A stretch of 64,000 nt of DNA from Trebouxia sp. TZW2008 (GCA_002118135.1 BDIU01000020.1:1-64000); one strand, 5' to 3'; counted from the stretch's first letter, positions 12,001 to 24,700 are shown. The notes: generated by a model not told the origin, from the sequence alone. A program made the numbers and translations.

Positions 12001-15000
12001 TATTTCAGGGCTGTTTGGCTAGCTTTAGGCACAAGTCTTGCAAAACCACTGTAGGCGCTGACATGTTGCCTGCCCTTGCATCTGCAGAGAAAACAGCTGA
12101 CATTGCAGCCACATGTCAACAACATGCAAGACATGAGCTATGAAGCTTGCAATAGATGACTTCCTCTCATGCACACCAAAGGGAACACATGCATCACAAG
12201 TGTAAGAGCTTTTGAGCAAGGCATGTTGTTGGGCAAGGCATGTTGTTGGGCAAGGCATGTTGTTGGGCATGTGGCTTGACCTTGCAAAACCTTGATTGCA
12301 TGACAGGCTGTCAGCACACCAGTCAAGGTGGTTGGGGAAGACACATTGCCTGACCTTGCCAAATCTTGACTGCATCAAAGCCTGCCAGCACACCAGCCAA
12401 GTGATTGGGCCGTGTTGAAAGCTTATGAGTAGCTACGGCCATTGCCGTCATGGTGGGCACAACAGCGTCCCAGCCCAGTAGTGCAGCAAAGCCAACAAGG
12501 TCTTGTGCAGTATCTTTTGACAAGGGAAGGGCCTGCAAGCCATGACGCCATTCATCTTCCATCAAGGGCACTGGTGTCAGTACTGGACGTCATATTGTGT
12601 CTTGTAGAACAAAGCCGCTGTGTCGAACAATTCTGATGGCTGCTGTATATGACAGTCAAATGTGCCTGGCCTTTGCACAGTAACAACAGCCCTTCTGCAG
12701 AGCCCGCAGGATGCTTGTTGTCATGGTCCCATGCATTTCTGCTTTTAGTGCATGCGTTCACAGTGATGTATGCACACCTTCATTTTGTGAAGCATCAGAG
12801 TAGCCACGGTTGCCATGCCAGTCTGACAGACCATGTCAGCAAAGCGCTGGGTCTTGTCGACCGGGACCAGGTAGCTTTCTGCTTTGAACCTTGTTGCTAT
12901 TGCCATGGCCATCTCCTGTCCTTGAACAAATCCTGTATGTTTCGCTTTCTCTGCAGAAACAGCCTTATCTGATGTGCATCTGTAGTCTGGCAATTTATGC
13001 CGAGATTGTAACCTGACCTTGACTGAGCATGCTGTTGCTTTGCAAGAAGTAGGCCCTTTTGTCAGCACATGAGCAGAGTCAAACTCTGCCATATCTGTCA
13101 CACACATCAAGTTTGTGAGCAGGACATGTAGCTGCAAGCAATGCACAAGTTTGAAGCACAAGCCTGTCTCTCCTCATCAAATTCAGCTGTGCTATGAAGC
13201 GCTGTATCGCTGCCTTTGTTGCTGCTTGACTCTTGATGTTGATGAATGCAATTGCTATCAGATTTGCCTTGGATACCTTGTTTAATGAAATGCTGCATCT
13301 TTGACAAACAGACATCAAAACTCTGGGTGCAAAGGTTATAGCAGCGCCGTGACCTTGGCCAGATCATGAGCACAGCCCAATGATAGGATCTGCAACAGTC
13401 ACAAATGCACGTCATCTAGCAGCAGTGTGACAGCTCCTTGCCATCAGTAGCTGGTTGAGTGGACAGACAATCAATCATGCGTGTTGCAATGCTATAGAAG
13501 CTGCGTGTTGCAAGTCGTCCCTGACTGTACATGACACCCAACACAAATGCAATTATAGCTGTTGAAATGCACATCATTTGTGAATGACCTTGTGCAAGGA
13601 GCTTGCTGAGTAATTGGAGCAGAAGCAAACACATGAGCATGTACTCCTGAACAGGTCCTGAGAAGATGCAAGTACTGTGGCTTGCTGGCGCTTTACCATG
13701 CAAGGGGTGTACTGACTGCAAATATGGCCAAGAGGACAATAGCTGTTGGGCAGCTGGCTGATAAGTAGCAGCTTCACCAAAATAAGCTGATGGGAGGCTA
13801 GATTTAATGCAGCAGCATTGTATACCTGTCCATGGTGGCGCCTTCATTGCCAGTTGCCTCCACACACTTCTCCTTATCAGCATCCATGTCATCAAAGAAG
13901 TCCTCACCCTGTTGACAGCATGTACCAAGCTTCCAAATCATTGCAGGCGCAACTGCAAGAGGATCTCAACCTGACTGTCGTAACAATGGTGCATGAGACC
14001 AACATGTTGACAGCATGTCTGATTGTCTGAACTCAACATTTGGCTGATAGATGACGCAAGAAAGTAGTTTGTGCAAGCAGCTGGTCATCCGGCAACAGAG
14101 TCACTTGTCCACCACCCAGGGCGATGCTGAGTGCGTTGACATTCTTGACACCATCTGAGTATGCTGTACTATGCAGGGCCAGCTGCAAGGAATGTGCATT
14201 TGCTGTCTATTGTTTAGCCTGGCTTTACTGTACAGAAAGACCCTCATGCTGAATGATCAGCTGATGGTCAGCGTTGAGGCCTGCAGGAATGGCTCAACAC
14301 AATAATGTCCAATGCTTTGACGTCATTTGGCACAACAGCTCCAGTTATTTACAATGCAGGTGTAAGATTTAGTGCCTGGTTCTCAGGTGAATCTCAAAGC
14401 CCTGGACTTGAGCCCAGCTTTGTATGCCAGTGTGATCATGCATGTTTGCATCAGCAGACATCGCTGGAGTGATGATGCACTTGGCAAAAAACCTCAAAGG
14501 TGATGGGATTTACCTGCATGATAGCATCTGCTTGGATAGCAATGGCTTCGAAGCCAGCCTTTGTGCCATCAAGCCGCATCCAGTTCTGAGCCTTGTAGTC
14601 AGTGTCACACACTTCAGCCATTGACCAGTCACCATCACATCCCTCAGCAGAACCCATTTCATGCTTGTGGACAAACACCAAGTGCACATCAATGTGTCCT
14701 GCATCTGCTAGTCGCTGCAGAACCAAGGCCACTGCTCGGTCTCTGTTTTTCAGATTGATCAACCTTTAAGGCCGGCTGAGCTGTACCTGCATTCAGGCAG
14801 GAAGCTCGTCAGAGCCTCAAACAGCCTCTTTGAGAAGCAATGCAGGGCACGAATTAATTTGCCTGCAAAAGCAGGCCTCATGCTCAGGTGGGTGTTGCAA
14901 AGAAACTGCTACTCATAATTCAAGGCGCCATGCTGTCACAGAAAGTCAATGACTTGCAAATACGGCATCAGCCAAAAGTATGCACACGGCTAGAACAAGG

Positions 15001-16522
15001 CTGTACAAGTGTGTCTTGACAAGTTGTGCAACAAGCAGCATCAAATGCATGACAATGCCATGCAGGTGCGACATTGCATGCGATCAGCGGCAGCTTTTGT
15101 ATACATAACACAAGCACAGTTTTGCTGCAAGCATGCCGCTGAAGGATGCAGGTAAACTTGCATGTCAGCAATGTGCCTGGGGAGCACATACTTGTGTTCA
15201 AGCACAACACTCCATGAGCAGATTCAGAACTGTCTGCTCCCCATGCTTTTGCCGCAGCTGTGAGGTCTGCTAGTTTGACCGAGCAGTCCTGGAGACTTGG
15301 CTGTGGTCCATTGGAACATGGAGAAAATTGTATGCCAGCACAAGCCTGAAACCACTTTGGACTGGCTTCAGCTCATGTTTGCAGTCTGCAACTCAGGCGT
15401 GTCTGCATTTATTCAGAGCACTGCCACCAGATTTGCGTCGGTGCAAGTGGGCATCCCGGTCTTGATCCAAGGCAGTGTGCAACGCAAGTCAGGCTCCATG
15501 TCTTTCCACAGCAGCTTGTTGAGGCAGCACCAGGTTTGGTCATTACAGTCGAAGTTGCTGTAAATGCAAATGTGTCATGTTCAGTGACTAGTGAGATGCC
15601 TCACCTGCATAGAATGCTGCGTAGCAAACTGAGTATCCATTTGCTGCTCCAAAGTCATATTCCTTGCTGGTCTGCGCATGATGAACCACAAATTGGCCCC
15701 CCTGCAAACATGCTGCAGCTGATGCCTGTAGCAATGCTGCTTATACACATAAGCTGCAATCAACTTAGTGACACCAATCACATCCTTTACGTGAGTCACA
15801 TCTTGCTGCACAATTGGATGCTTGCCTCATGTTGTGATGGAAGCAAAATGATCATGGTGGCAAACATGCCATTGGTCTTCTCTGTGTCGCGGTGAGGCAC
15901 AAAATGGTCGCCCTTCTGATACAGCAGCAGCTTGTACAGCTCAGCTTGTATGTTAGCTTCACTGGGCACCTGAAGATCTGCTGACACCCTCTGTGTAACA
16001 GCCTTCACACATGCATGCCAACCTGCAAGTCAGAAGCACACAAATGGTGAGCAATGACGTTTCGTACAGGCAGGGGGACAAAGATGCTTTGCATTGGTCC
16101 CTGAGCGATGACAAGGCTTATGCCTATCAGCGCTTCTCACAAGACAGTGTGCCTTGCCTGGGTTGTTGAAGCTGATACTGTCAGGTGGCAGCTGCCACGT
16201 ACTTCGTACTGCCGCATCCCAGACTGTGTCTTCGCCGCGGCCAAAGGGCGCAGGCTTGCAGCATGCCTGTATTGCTTTTGCTTGCTCAGGCTGCAGTGGC
16301 AAGGCCACCACTCCAACACCAGCTACTTCGAGGCCAGGATGCACGGCTGTCGTGTCTTCGAAACCACAAGCGAAAACGCCTGTGTGGCAGACAGCATAAA
16401 GCTGAGTCGAAGCCGCTGCTGCAGTCGCTGAGCAAAGCATGCTGCCTGATACCTGGGCTGTCTATGCCTTCCAAGATATCGGCAAACTCTTCCATGGTTC
16501 CTTTGTCAACCTGTGGTACCAT
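9076..16522 (-). CDS. Large 2-oxoglutarate/Fe(II)-dependent oxygenase with C-terminal SUMO-interacting motif
   Basis: The N-terminal half matches a 2OG-Fe(II) oxygenase family common in fungi and algae. Phase-consistent exons run 16522-16453, 16379-16158, 16022-15826, 15701-15605 and from 15385. They encode VAGVGVVALPL, APFGRGEDTVWD, IQAELYKLLLYQ and then PHRDTEK (the H-x-D iron ligands, about 15,880-15,900). AAFYADCKHELKPV follows with the distal His, then SGFRLVLAYN with the 2OG-binding Arg. Further blocks on the same strand: 14,460-14,752 (LKNRDRAVALVLQRL ... HKHEMGSAE ... DTDY), about 13,860-13,930 (GNEGATMDR), about 13,390 (YHWAVLMIWP), helical segments at 12,320-12,560, a Cys motif VDCGCVHCRML at about 10,280, a charged coil at 9,600-9,730 and a last exon with PVIDLTGDD. 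Met 16,522 begins a short leader before the conserved fold. Introns at 16,157 and 15,825 have GC donors. Substrate unknown. Exons between 15,270 and 9,300 are only partly resolved. Confidence 0.85.
12216..12412. repeat. 17-bp tandem repeat and duplicated segment in the oxygenase gene
   Basis: GCAAGGCATGTTGTTGG is repeated about three times with a 17-bp period at 12,216-12,269. Immediately after, two related segments of about 57 bp (12,283-12,340 and 12,356-12,412) share a CTTGACTGCAT...CACACCAG(C/T)CAAG pattern. The second overlaps the predicted coding block. Confidence 0.75.
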
Positions 16523-17075
16523 GCTCACGAGCGTGTTTCAGGCGAACAGCTGAGGAATTGTGGTAGAGTAAAGCGTGTATGCTCCAGGCGACCTGGATCG
16601 CAAGCCGAGCAACAAGAGCGCAATTCAAATCCGAAGCAGGTGAGTCATTTCACGCGCGAGCACGCACGTGGAAGATGACAAACTGCACGTGCAGTTGCAA
16701 ACTCGAGACCTAAGAGCTCCGCAACGCGCAGAGCGTTCACGCCAATTGCAGAACGCCTTCCTTGCGGGGCTTGTGGAGTAATTGCTGCTCAAGAAGTGAT
16801 AGCCTTCAAGACTTTTGAAGTCTCGGCCTGCACCTGTCTGTCTTTTGTCGACCCGACAGCGTTGAACATTCTTACTGCACGAACGACCGGTCCACGTTAT
16901 AGAAGTCCGCCATTATTTACGCTCTAAGGCTTCCAAAGCTTTTGATCAGCAGCACTCTCGTCACACAGGTATGTGCTTATGCGGTTGTCTCCGCAAGTCG
17001 CACGCTCGAGCTCGATCAATCTAAGGCTTACGACGTTGCGTCCGTGGACAGGCGCTCCGTCCAGCGCAAGCTTCA
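16523..17075. promoter_or_regulatory. Divergent promoter region with two CACGTG boxes
   Basis: It lies between the start codons of the oxygenase (minus) and the Gfo/Idh oxidoreductase (plus). CACGTG occurs at 16,665-16,670 and again at the centre of a perfect 16-bp palindrome AACTGCACGTGCAGTT at 16,681-16,696. The E-box/G-box class is bound by bHLH or bZIP factors in plants; a role here is inference. Confidence 0.5.
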
Positions 17076-20000
17076 ATGACATCCCATACCGCCGGCGACA
17101 TTCGTGTCGGGATCATAGGTCCGTGTGCAAGCTGAGCACAGGATATGACCAGTTTCAAGGTGCATCAATAACGCAAGGTCTGCTGTGCCAGGGGCCGGAG
17201 GAAACACCAAGAAGTTCCACATTCCGAACTTGCAGAAGATTGATGGCGTGCATGTGGCAGCAGTGGCGAACAGGTCTCTGGAGTCATCACAAAGAGCTGC
17301 CAAGGAGTTCAACATTCCGAAGGTATTGTTTTCTGCAGCCAGTCTCACGTCAGCTGTGACTTTGGCACCTCTCAAAGGCATGCAAACTAGCAGATCACTT
17401 GCTTTGAGGCAATGTCGACCCTTGTGATACCAGCATACTATCTCTACATCCCAAACATTGTGCCACCATGCCTTGCACTGTAGCCTTCATTTGTTAGTTC
17501 CACAAAAGCAAGCCTTCATGATGCTGATGGCAATGCTGGACAAACTCCATCACCTGTTGTACTCTGACAAGCAGCCCATAAATTGCAAGCCATGTGTGCA
17601 GGCTGCTGCAGATTGGTCAGACATCATCTCAGATGAAAGCCTTGATGCAGTGGTGATTGGTACGTGGCCATACTTGCACCACACAATCGTGCTCGCAGCT
17701 CTGGCTGCCAACAAACATGTCTTGACAGAGGCTCGCTTGGTCAGTCTTCCGCCCACCTACTGCAGTCCATTGCTTATTGTCTGGATGCAAAAGAATGACG
17801 CAGCCTGTCCACCATGCGTTTAGTTGTGTTTGCATGCCATGCCTGGCGCTTGCTTGAGGCAATATGCTGAACCTCCCCACATGTCTGCAGTGGCAGGGGC
17901 GTCTCATTTAGCCGGACCAGGTTTGATGCATGCCTCATAAGTACACATGTAATAGGCCAGATCACATTTTCAGGGAACGGCATAATCTTGCATGCCTGAT
18001 GAGCACACAAAATAGGCAAGATCATGCTGTCAAAGCACAGCATGATTTTTCCAAATGTCACACTTGAACTGTTTTACCCAACCAGCAAGTGTTATGCTGT
18101 TGATTCCATTTTGTTGGGTATGCTGCAGGCATTGGATGCTCAGCAGGCAAGGGAGATGCTGCAGGCCTCTCAGGCAAAGCCCAAGTTAGTCACCCAGGTG
18201 GTCCCCTCCCCCCTCACCTTCAAATGGGATGCCACAATCCAACAGATTATCCAGGATCAGAAGCTAGGAGAGATCATCTATGTTGAGGTATACTGTACTA
18301 TGACAGGGTTGGTTTCTTGTACTGTTCTTGTACTGTCTTTCTTGTACTGTTCTTGCTCAGTCGCCGAAGATCAACATTCAATCATTGGTGACACTGCAGC
18401 TGCTGTCAGGGTGCTGCTGTTGCGAAATGCGGCATTGACACTGCATCCAAAAGCTCCGACTCTGCAGCCACTGCCAGTCATGTGAAGTAAGACGGTGTCG
18501 AGTCACACAGCTGAACAGTTAAGCCTGCTGATCTCATGGGGTGTGTGAAGTCAACAGTAGGCACTGGCTGTACCACAGGTCGGGGCTCAATGACCTGTGG
18601 TTCAAGCTGACACTGTTGCAGAAAGCCGCTGCCAGTCAGTATAGGTCTCATGGGGCCTGTGACTCATTCATTCTAGATTTATGCTAGACAGGCTCAGCAG
18701 GCCCAGCTAGGTGCGTACTGGAGCAATCAACTGTCTCCAACCAGTTCGGTCCTTTGCTATCCTGGTCCATTTACTTGTGCACGAAGGGAGGTGAGATCCT
18801 TGTGAATGGTTGTCTGCCAAGCGTCTCTGGGTTTGCCCCTAGCCTTTGCACCTGTAGCCTGTGACTCATACAGCAGGTATGGGCTGTGCTATAGGTGACA
18901 GCTCAATCTGGGACAGTGCCTTACTTAGCAGTTGCCAGTCGACGTCAATCTCAACAAATCCATGACTCACTGAGGTGGTGGCTGTGTCAAAGGTGAGGGC
19001 TCAATGTGGGACAGTGCCTTACTTGGCAGTTGCCAGTCTATCTCAATCTCAATGAACCATAACTCATCAAGGTATGGGCTGTGTCACAGGTGAGAGCTCA
19101 ATCTGGGACAGTGCCTTACTTAGCAGTTGCCAGTCAATGTCAATCTCAACAAACCCATAACTCCCTGAGGCATGGGCTGTGTCGCAGGTCAGGGCTCAAT
19201 CTGGGACAGTGCCTTAATTAGCAGTTGCCAGTCAGTATCAATCTCAACAAACCCAAAATTCACTAAGGTATGGGCTTTGTCACAGGTGAGAGCTCAATCT
19301 GGGACAGTGCCTCAGGCAGCAGGCAGCACTCTGACTTGGCGGCAGGACGTTGAGCTCAGCGGGCTCAATGTCATGAAGCTGGGCATCTTCTATGAAGGAC
19401 TGCAGAGGTGAGAGTGCTCATTGCTGTCCAAAGTCTCACAGCTGTCTGGCATCAACAGATATGTTTATGCAAGCAGAGTATGCTGGACTCAAAGGCGCCT
19501 GTAAACACTGGATTTATCTCCCTGGCAATTGCCTCGTGCAAGACGAGGCTTTTGCTGCGCACCTAGCACTTGACTGCATTGTGGACTTTGCACTGTCGGA
19601 AATCTTACCATGTTGTTAGTTGCTACAGGGACCTTGGTGTCTGCAAGCATATCATTGCGTAACATGCAGCAGACTGTGATGACGCAATGTGATGTTTGCA
19701 GGTGGGTAGGTGATGCTGTCAAGGTGCAGGCATTAGCCAAGACTGTAGTCAAGTCACGCACACACGGAGAGACAGGGGAGCCAGCTCATGTGCTCATCCC
19801 AGATCATCTAGACATTCTGGCTGAGCTGGCCAGTGGCGCTCAGGCCCACTTTGTCATCAGTGATGTCACAGGTCAGCAATGCAGCCTTACACTTGTTCCC
19901 TGGCGCATGTGTGTGTGCGTCACCGCATGAGACGACAACTCATGGGTGCTACATGTGGAGGTGCGCTTGTAGCACTTGTCTTTACCGTGCTCATTTGTGT

Positions 20001-20772
20001 CTTGAAGAGACACCCATCACAAGGTTTGCTTGGAAAAAGAGTTGATGGCTGGCCCAAAGCAAGCGTTGTGATTCCATCTGGCAATGACTGCTCTCACCAG
20101 AGTACGATGTCAATGCAGGACTTGGCAGGAGCACAAACAATGAGTACTGGCTGTATGGATCCAAGGGCACCTTGCATCTGGATCTTGACGCCAGCAAGCT
20201 CAGCATTGCTCTGCAAGAGAATGGTGAGTCTTCGCTGCATGAGGTTCAATGCCAACGTATTATCTTGCACAACACGGCATGCATGACTGACAAATTTCAT
20301 TGCAAAAGTGGTGTCGACATGCTGTCACCTGACTAAGTCGTGTGTGCTCTCACTTCTGAAGAATGGCAAGAAATATACAACAATATCGGAGAGCAACATT
20401 GCTTGCGAACTGGAAAGGGTGTACCTGTGATTCAAATTCGTATGTTGGGTTGGGATCATCAATACTGTAACAGCAGCTCTCTGTAACACTGAGCATCAGG
20501 TTGCATGGCATCATGATTGCGTATGATCCATCATAAAACCAAGCTGCTCTGATGACTGTGCTTCAGGAGGCAAATTTCAGGAAGTTGAAGTGGCAGCGGA
20601 CAAGGCTGGGCATTGGCGAGTTGAGGAGGAATTTGTTGCTGCCATCAGAGGAACTGAAAAGATCCGCAGAACAAGCTTCACTCAGGGAGTGCGCTACATG
20701 GAGTTCACACATGCAGTTGCCACAAGCTACCAGACCGGACAAGCTGTCAGACTGCCTTTGACACAGATTTAA
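17076..20772 (+). CDS. Gfo/Idh/MocA-family NAD(P)-dependent oxidoreductase
   Basis: Complete model of 8 exons: 17076-17118, 17192-17322, 17602-17739, 18129-18287, 19316-19407, 19702-19871, 20101-20223, 20567-20772. Phases agree at every junction and the total is 1,062 nt (353 aa), the usual family size. The Rossmann fold starts at residue 10 with RVGIIGAGGNTKKFHIP, followed by VAAVANRS and AVVIGTWPYLHHTIVLAAL. The substrate domain includes WRQDVELSGLNVMKLG and EYWLYGSKGTLHLDL, ending FTHAVATSYQTGQAVRLPL. The usual EKP lysine motif is replaced by TEARLAL, as I recall for one subfamily, so the catalytic set may differ. These enzymes oxidise or reduce sugars and cyclitols; no substrate can be given. 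No transit peptide is visible, so a cytosolic location is likely. Confidence 0.93.
18680..18850 (-). mobile_element. Non-LTR retrotransposon 3'-end remnant in an intron
   Basis: The minus strand reads GAKARGKPRDAWQTTIHKDL and, after a frameshift, AKDRTGWRQLIAPVRT. This resembles the C-terminal tail after the reverse transcriptase of LINE-type elements (RGRPR..W....DL ... A.DR..W). It is broken by stops and a frameshift. A relative lies at 63,823-63,897. Confidence 0.65.
18880..19315. repeat. 98-bp tandem array ending at a splice acceptor
   Basis: Five units carry GCTCAATCTGGGACAGTGCC (small variations) at 18,901, 18,999, 19,096, 19,194 and 19,292, spaced 97-98 bp. The last unit runs directly into the acceptor GTGCCTCAG before the exon at 19,316. 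Weaker relatives extend upstream to about 18,530. Confidence 0.9.
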
Positions 20773-20972
20773 GGCAAGTCCCGAGAGGTTGAGGTGGCAG
20801 CAGACAGGGCTGGGCATTAGCAAGTTCAGGAGGAATTTATTACTGCTATCCGAGGCGCTAAGAATAAGCAGATCCCTTCACTCAGGGAGTGTGCTACATG
20901 GGCTTGACACATACAATTGCTACAGGCTAACAGAATGGCCAAGCTGTGAGACTACCCTTGACGCAGGTCTGA
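20773..20972 (+). pseudogene. Decayed copy of the last Gfo/Idh exon
   Basis: It follows the stop codon directly and copies exon 8 (20,567-20,772) over its length: GAGGTTGAGGTGGCAGCAGA, then a GGCTGGGCATTAGCAAGTT segment with an in-frame TAG, and CACTCAGGGAGTGTGCTACA. It ends CTTGACGCAG like the original. Scattered substitutions and stops show it is not coding. Confidence 0.9.
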
Positions 20973-21746
20973 GCTTTCTGGGCACACCAAGCATAGTCCA
21001 GAAGGCACATTACCTTGACATGGCATGCAGAAAGATATTAGCACAGCTTTTGGCAAACAAGGGCTGAAACAGTTTACGTACAGATGATGTCAAGGCCTAA
21101 GCCGTACAGACATGCATGTGTGACCTGATGACCGGTAGTATTTGCACAGTGTTCTCTCTTGTCAGGATTGCATTCTGAAACGTCAGACAGCTGGCTTTTG
21201 TGGACTGTCATGGTTGAAATGCAATTGCTACTTCATCTTTTGGAGTTTTTTGTTGAGTACGGTAACAGTGTGCAGGCAAAGCTGTGGAGTTTGATGTCAA
21301 TCGTTGTCCTTTGAATGCAGAGTCTATACAGGCTCTGGAATGTGCGGACTCTGCCCTTTGCAGAAGCAGCAACTGTCTTCATTAGTGCAAAAGCAACTGC
21401 ATGCACGTTAATGCACAATCCTTTAAGCGAGCTCCAAGTCAGCGTTTAACTTCTGGCGCTGTCCTCTGCAAATTTCCTATTGTGAAAAGTGGCATTTGTT
21501 CGTAAGTGATAGCATGCTGTAAGGGTACGGCTCTTATGACATTTGCCTCACCGAAATCTGCAGAATGAAACTGACACCAGGCAGCAGCGCTGATTTAGCT
21601 GCAGCTGCTTGCCATATGTGCCTCAGCATGAGGCAAGTTTGCTATCAGCCTTGCAGCATGTGTTATGTGCTTGCTGCTTTTATGTGAGCAAACGCAGTCT
21701 CATGGCCATGATTTACATGGACTTCACGCGCAAGCTGCATTTGAGA
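20973..21746. other. Convergent intergenic region
   Basis: It lies between the duplicated Gfo/Idh tail (plus) and the VPS41 stop (minus). No gene, repeat or RNA was recognised in it. Confidence 0.4.
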
Positions 21747-24700
21747 CTAGTGGGGCAGCACAGCAACATCAGCCACAATGAGGCTCTGCAGCGCTGGCTG
21801 GGGCGCTTTCCCGCTTTGCCTGCTTGACTTTCTGCGCTGCTGTCCAGCCGACACTTGAGGCATGGGCTCAGACTTGGCAGCTGCTGGCTTTCCAATACCC
21901 ACCCACACCTGCACATATCAGACAACTGTCATGAAACCCCAATGCACCCCTTGAGGGACTATCATCCTTGGGTGTGATAAGGTGTAACACAAATAATCTT
22001 GGAGCAATTGGATCAGGATCCAGATGGGTTGATTTGACCTGCTAGCAAAGGCTGATGCTGTCAGCATTGCATGCATCAAGTTTGTACAGCATTGGTTGAG
22101 CTTTGTAGCACTGTGCACATCAGCTGACGCCAATAATGGGAGCCGCCCTGACAGCTGTTTTGAACATGTCTGGATCTGCATTGGCTCATCTTGGAAAGTA
22201 TCCATAGCGTCCCAAAAAAGCAGGATTGCAGAGCCCAACGCAAGCAGTCAATGCAAGCAGAGGGCAGCAAGATCACCAGAACGATGCTGCAGTGCATTGT
22301 GGCAATTGCTCACATGCATCGTTGAGACGCTGTGGATCCTGTTGAAGGTATTGTAGACTGTCTGCATACGAGAGGTGGACACTCCTACAATGCCCCTCTT
22401 GAAATGGCACAACAGAGCGCAGTGGCCGCAGCCATTTGTGACACGCTCCCAGCGCACGGTTTCAACAGCTTCTGACAGGCTTGCATGCGGGCAATTAACT
22501 GTCTGTATGCACCTAGTCGCTGGGGTCTCAAGCCTGCCTTGCAAGCGTGCTTCATAGTTGCATGATGCATAAAGATTTTGAATCCTGAAGTGCTCACTGT
22601 TTCAAGGTCTTCATCATCGGGGCCCTCTTTGCGCCTCAGGTGCAACTGCTTAGTGCCCTGGGGCCCCGGCAGGTCCTGCTGGTCTACAACTGCCCCTAGC
22701 CCTGCCCCGCTGCTCCAGTGTTGCCATTGCCTGCTGGCTTCTGTGTGGGTTGATGGCCGGGACGCTGTGCATGGTTTGATGTACAGATGGCTCAGCGCAT
22801 GCCTCACCTCATGGTACAGCCTCTGCACAGCAAATCTGTGCATCAAGCCTCTACAGGATCCTATATGGTCTCACCGCCTTTGCACCAGATGCATACTTGC
22901 ATCACAGCCTCTGTTGCTGATGCATGATTGCACCATGTGTTGGACACCAAGCAGGTACACTCTGCCAAATTGGGTTCCAAGGCAAGAGGGCATGACAACA
23001 ACCAGAGGCCCAGAAAGTGAGGTTGACCTGAGCCAGCAAAATACGTTCGGTGTGCAAAAGAATGTTGCAGCCCTCTCGCAGGGAGGTCTGGGTGCGGAAG
23101 TCTGCAATGATGTGCACGAAAGCACATTGACAAACTCTAAGGAGTAAGGCAGACCTCAGCCAGCAGGATGCAGTGAGCATCGCAATTGACTTTGCAGCTC
23201 TCTCACAGGATTTGGGTGTAACAGTCAACATGGTTGTGCTTCAGGGCATTGTGCTAAGGACCAAGGTCATGGAGGGCTCCAGACCTGAGCCAGCAGGATA
23301 CAGTCGGTGTGTAGAATGGTGTTGCAGCCCTCTCGCAGGGAGGTCTGGGTACGGAAGTCCGCAATGATGTGTACCAGGCGGTCCCTCAGGCCTTCCACTG
23401 ACATGCCCAAGGGAATGCGCTGGAGCAGGCGCAGCGGGTTCACGTAACCCCCTATGTTGTCCATCAACTCGCCTGCACCCCGCCTACTGTTGATGCACAC
23501 TGTCATAATGACAGCAATGGCTGACGTCAACAATGGCAACAAGATTTATGACAAGAATCTCAAATACTGACAATGTTGATGAACACTGTTGAAAATTACA
23601 CAAAGTAAGTCAAGACGCAACACTGACATCAGTACAGGCAACAGTGATTGAGACAAGCCACAAGACAGAGAGGCACCTGTGAGGGCAGGGCTTTCCAGGG
23701 CCAGCCCTATGAGGGTCTCCCACAAGTCATCATCCCGCTGCATCTGCACAAACTCAATTGCCTGCACCACCAAACACAACACATGTTACACTTCCGCTGA
23801 TGCAAAACAGTTGCATTGCTGACTGTGTGCAAGACACTTGTGTTTCATCCTTCCATACGTTTGGGGCATATGTGCCAGGGAAGGCATCACAAAATCATGT
23901 TTTGAAGCATGGCAAAATGAGCAAGAGTGCAATGCACAGAATGGTAAATGCAAAAGGAGAATTGTTGGCTCTGGTTGAAGACCAAGAAAGGAACAATAGC
24001 TTTAACAATTCAGTTGGTGGGCTGCATTGGCAACAATTGCTCACAGCCTGTTGCTTTGCATCAATAACAATATGACAGCACCCCTGGAATGTCGTGGAGG
24101 TGTTGGATGAGGAGGTGCAGGGCCTGGGAAGCGGAACCCATTGAGCAACAAAGGAAGGAAACAGACTACGAGTAAGTTGCACATCGGGTGGTACACAGCA
24201 CCTGGGATCTGTAGCAGCATGAACAATGTGATCAAAGACAGTACCTGAGGGATGTCGTGCAGGTGTTGGATGATGAGATGGAGGGCCTGGGAGGTAGAGC
24301 CCATTGAGCAACAAAGAAAGCATACAGATTACAAGTGTGGTTGCTAAACAGCACCTGGGGTCTGTATCAGCATTGAAACTCGGATCAAAGACAATACCTG
24401 AGGGATGTCAGACAAGATGCGATGGACGTCAGCAAGGTGTTGAGGATCATAAACAAGACCTGAGGGATATCATGGAGGTGTTGAATGATGAGGTGGAGGG
24501 CCTGGGAGGCGGAGCCCATGCGGCCCAAGATGAAGACCTGCTCGCGCACCAGCCCCCGCCCCTCGCACACCCCCAGGGCCCCCTCCAGCCCGTACCACTG
24601 GCTGCTCACCAGGAACCCCATCAGCTGCCCGGGTGCAAAGTCCGCGTACAGCTCCACCTGAAGTAGACCTCCAAGTCAGCCTACTGACAGCTGCCCAAAT

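Noticed and set aside
18880..19315. Possible CRISPR-like array (regular 98-bp period)
   Set aside because: The whole unit is repeated with no unique spacers, in an intron of a eukaryotic gene, and it ends at a splice acceptor.
21747..22860. C-terminal RING finger of VPS41
   Set aside because: Expected from the family, and a GCGHCALLCHF stretch near 22,430 hints at it, but the cysteine spacing cannot be assembled with credible splice sites, so it was not claimed.
23758..24075. Several 80-140 aa frames antisense to VPS41
   Set aside because: They lie opposite phase-consistent VPS41 exons or their decayed copies and show no family features.
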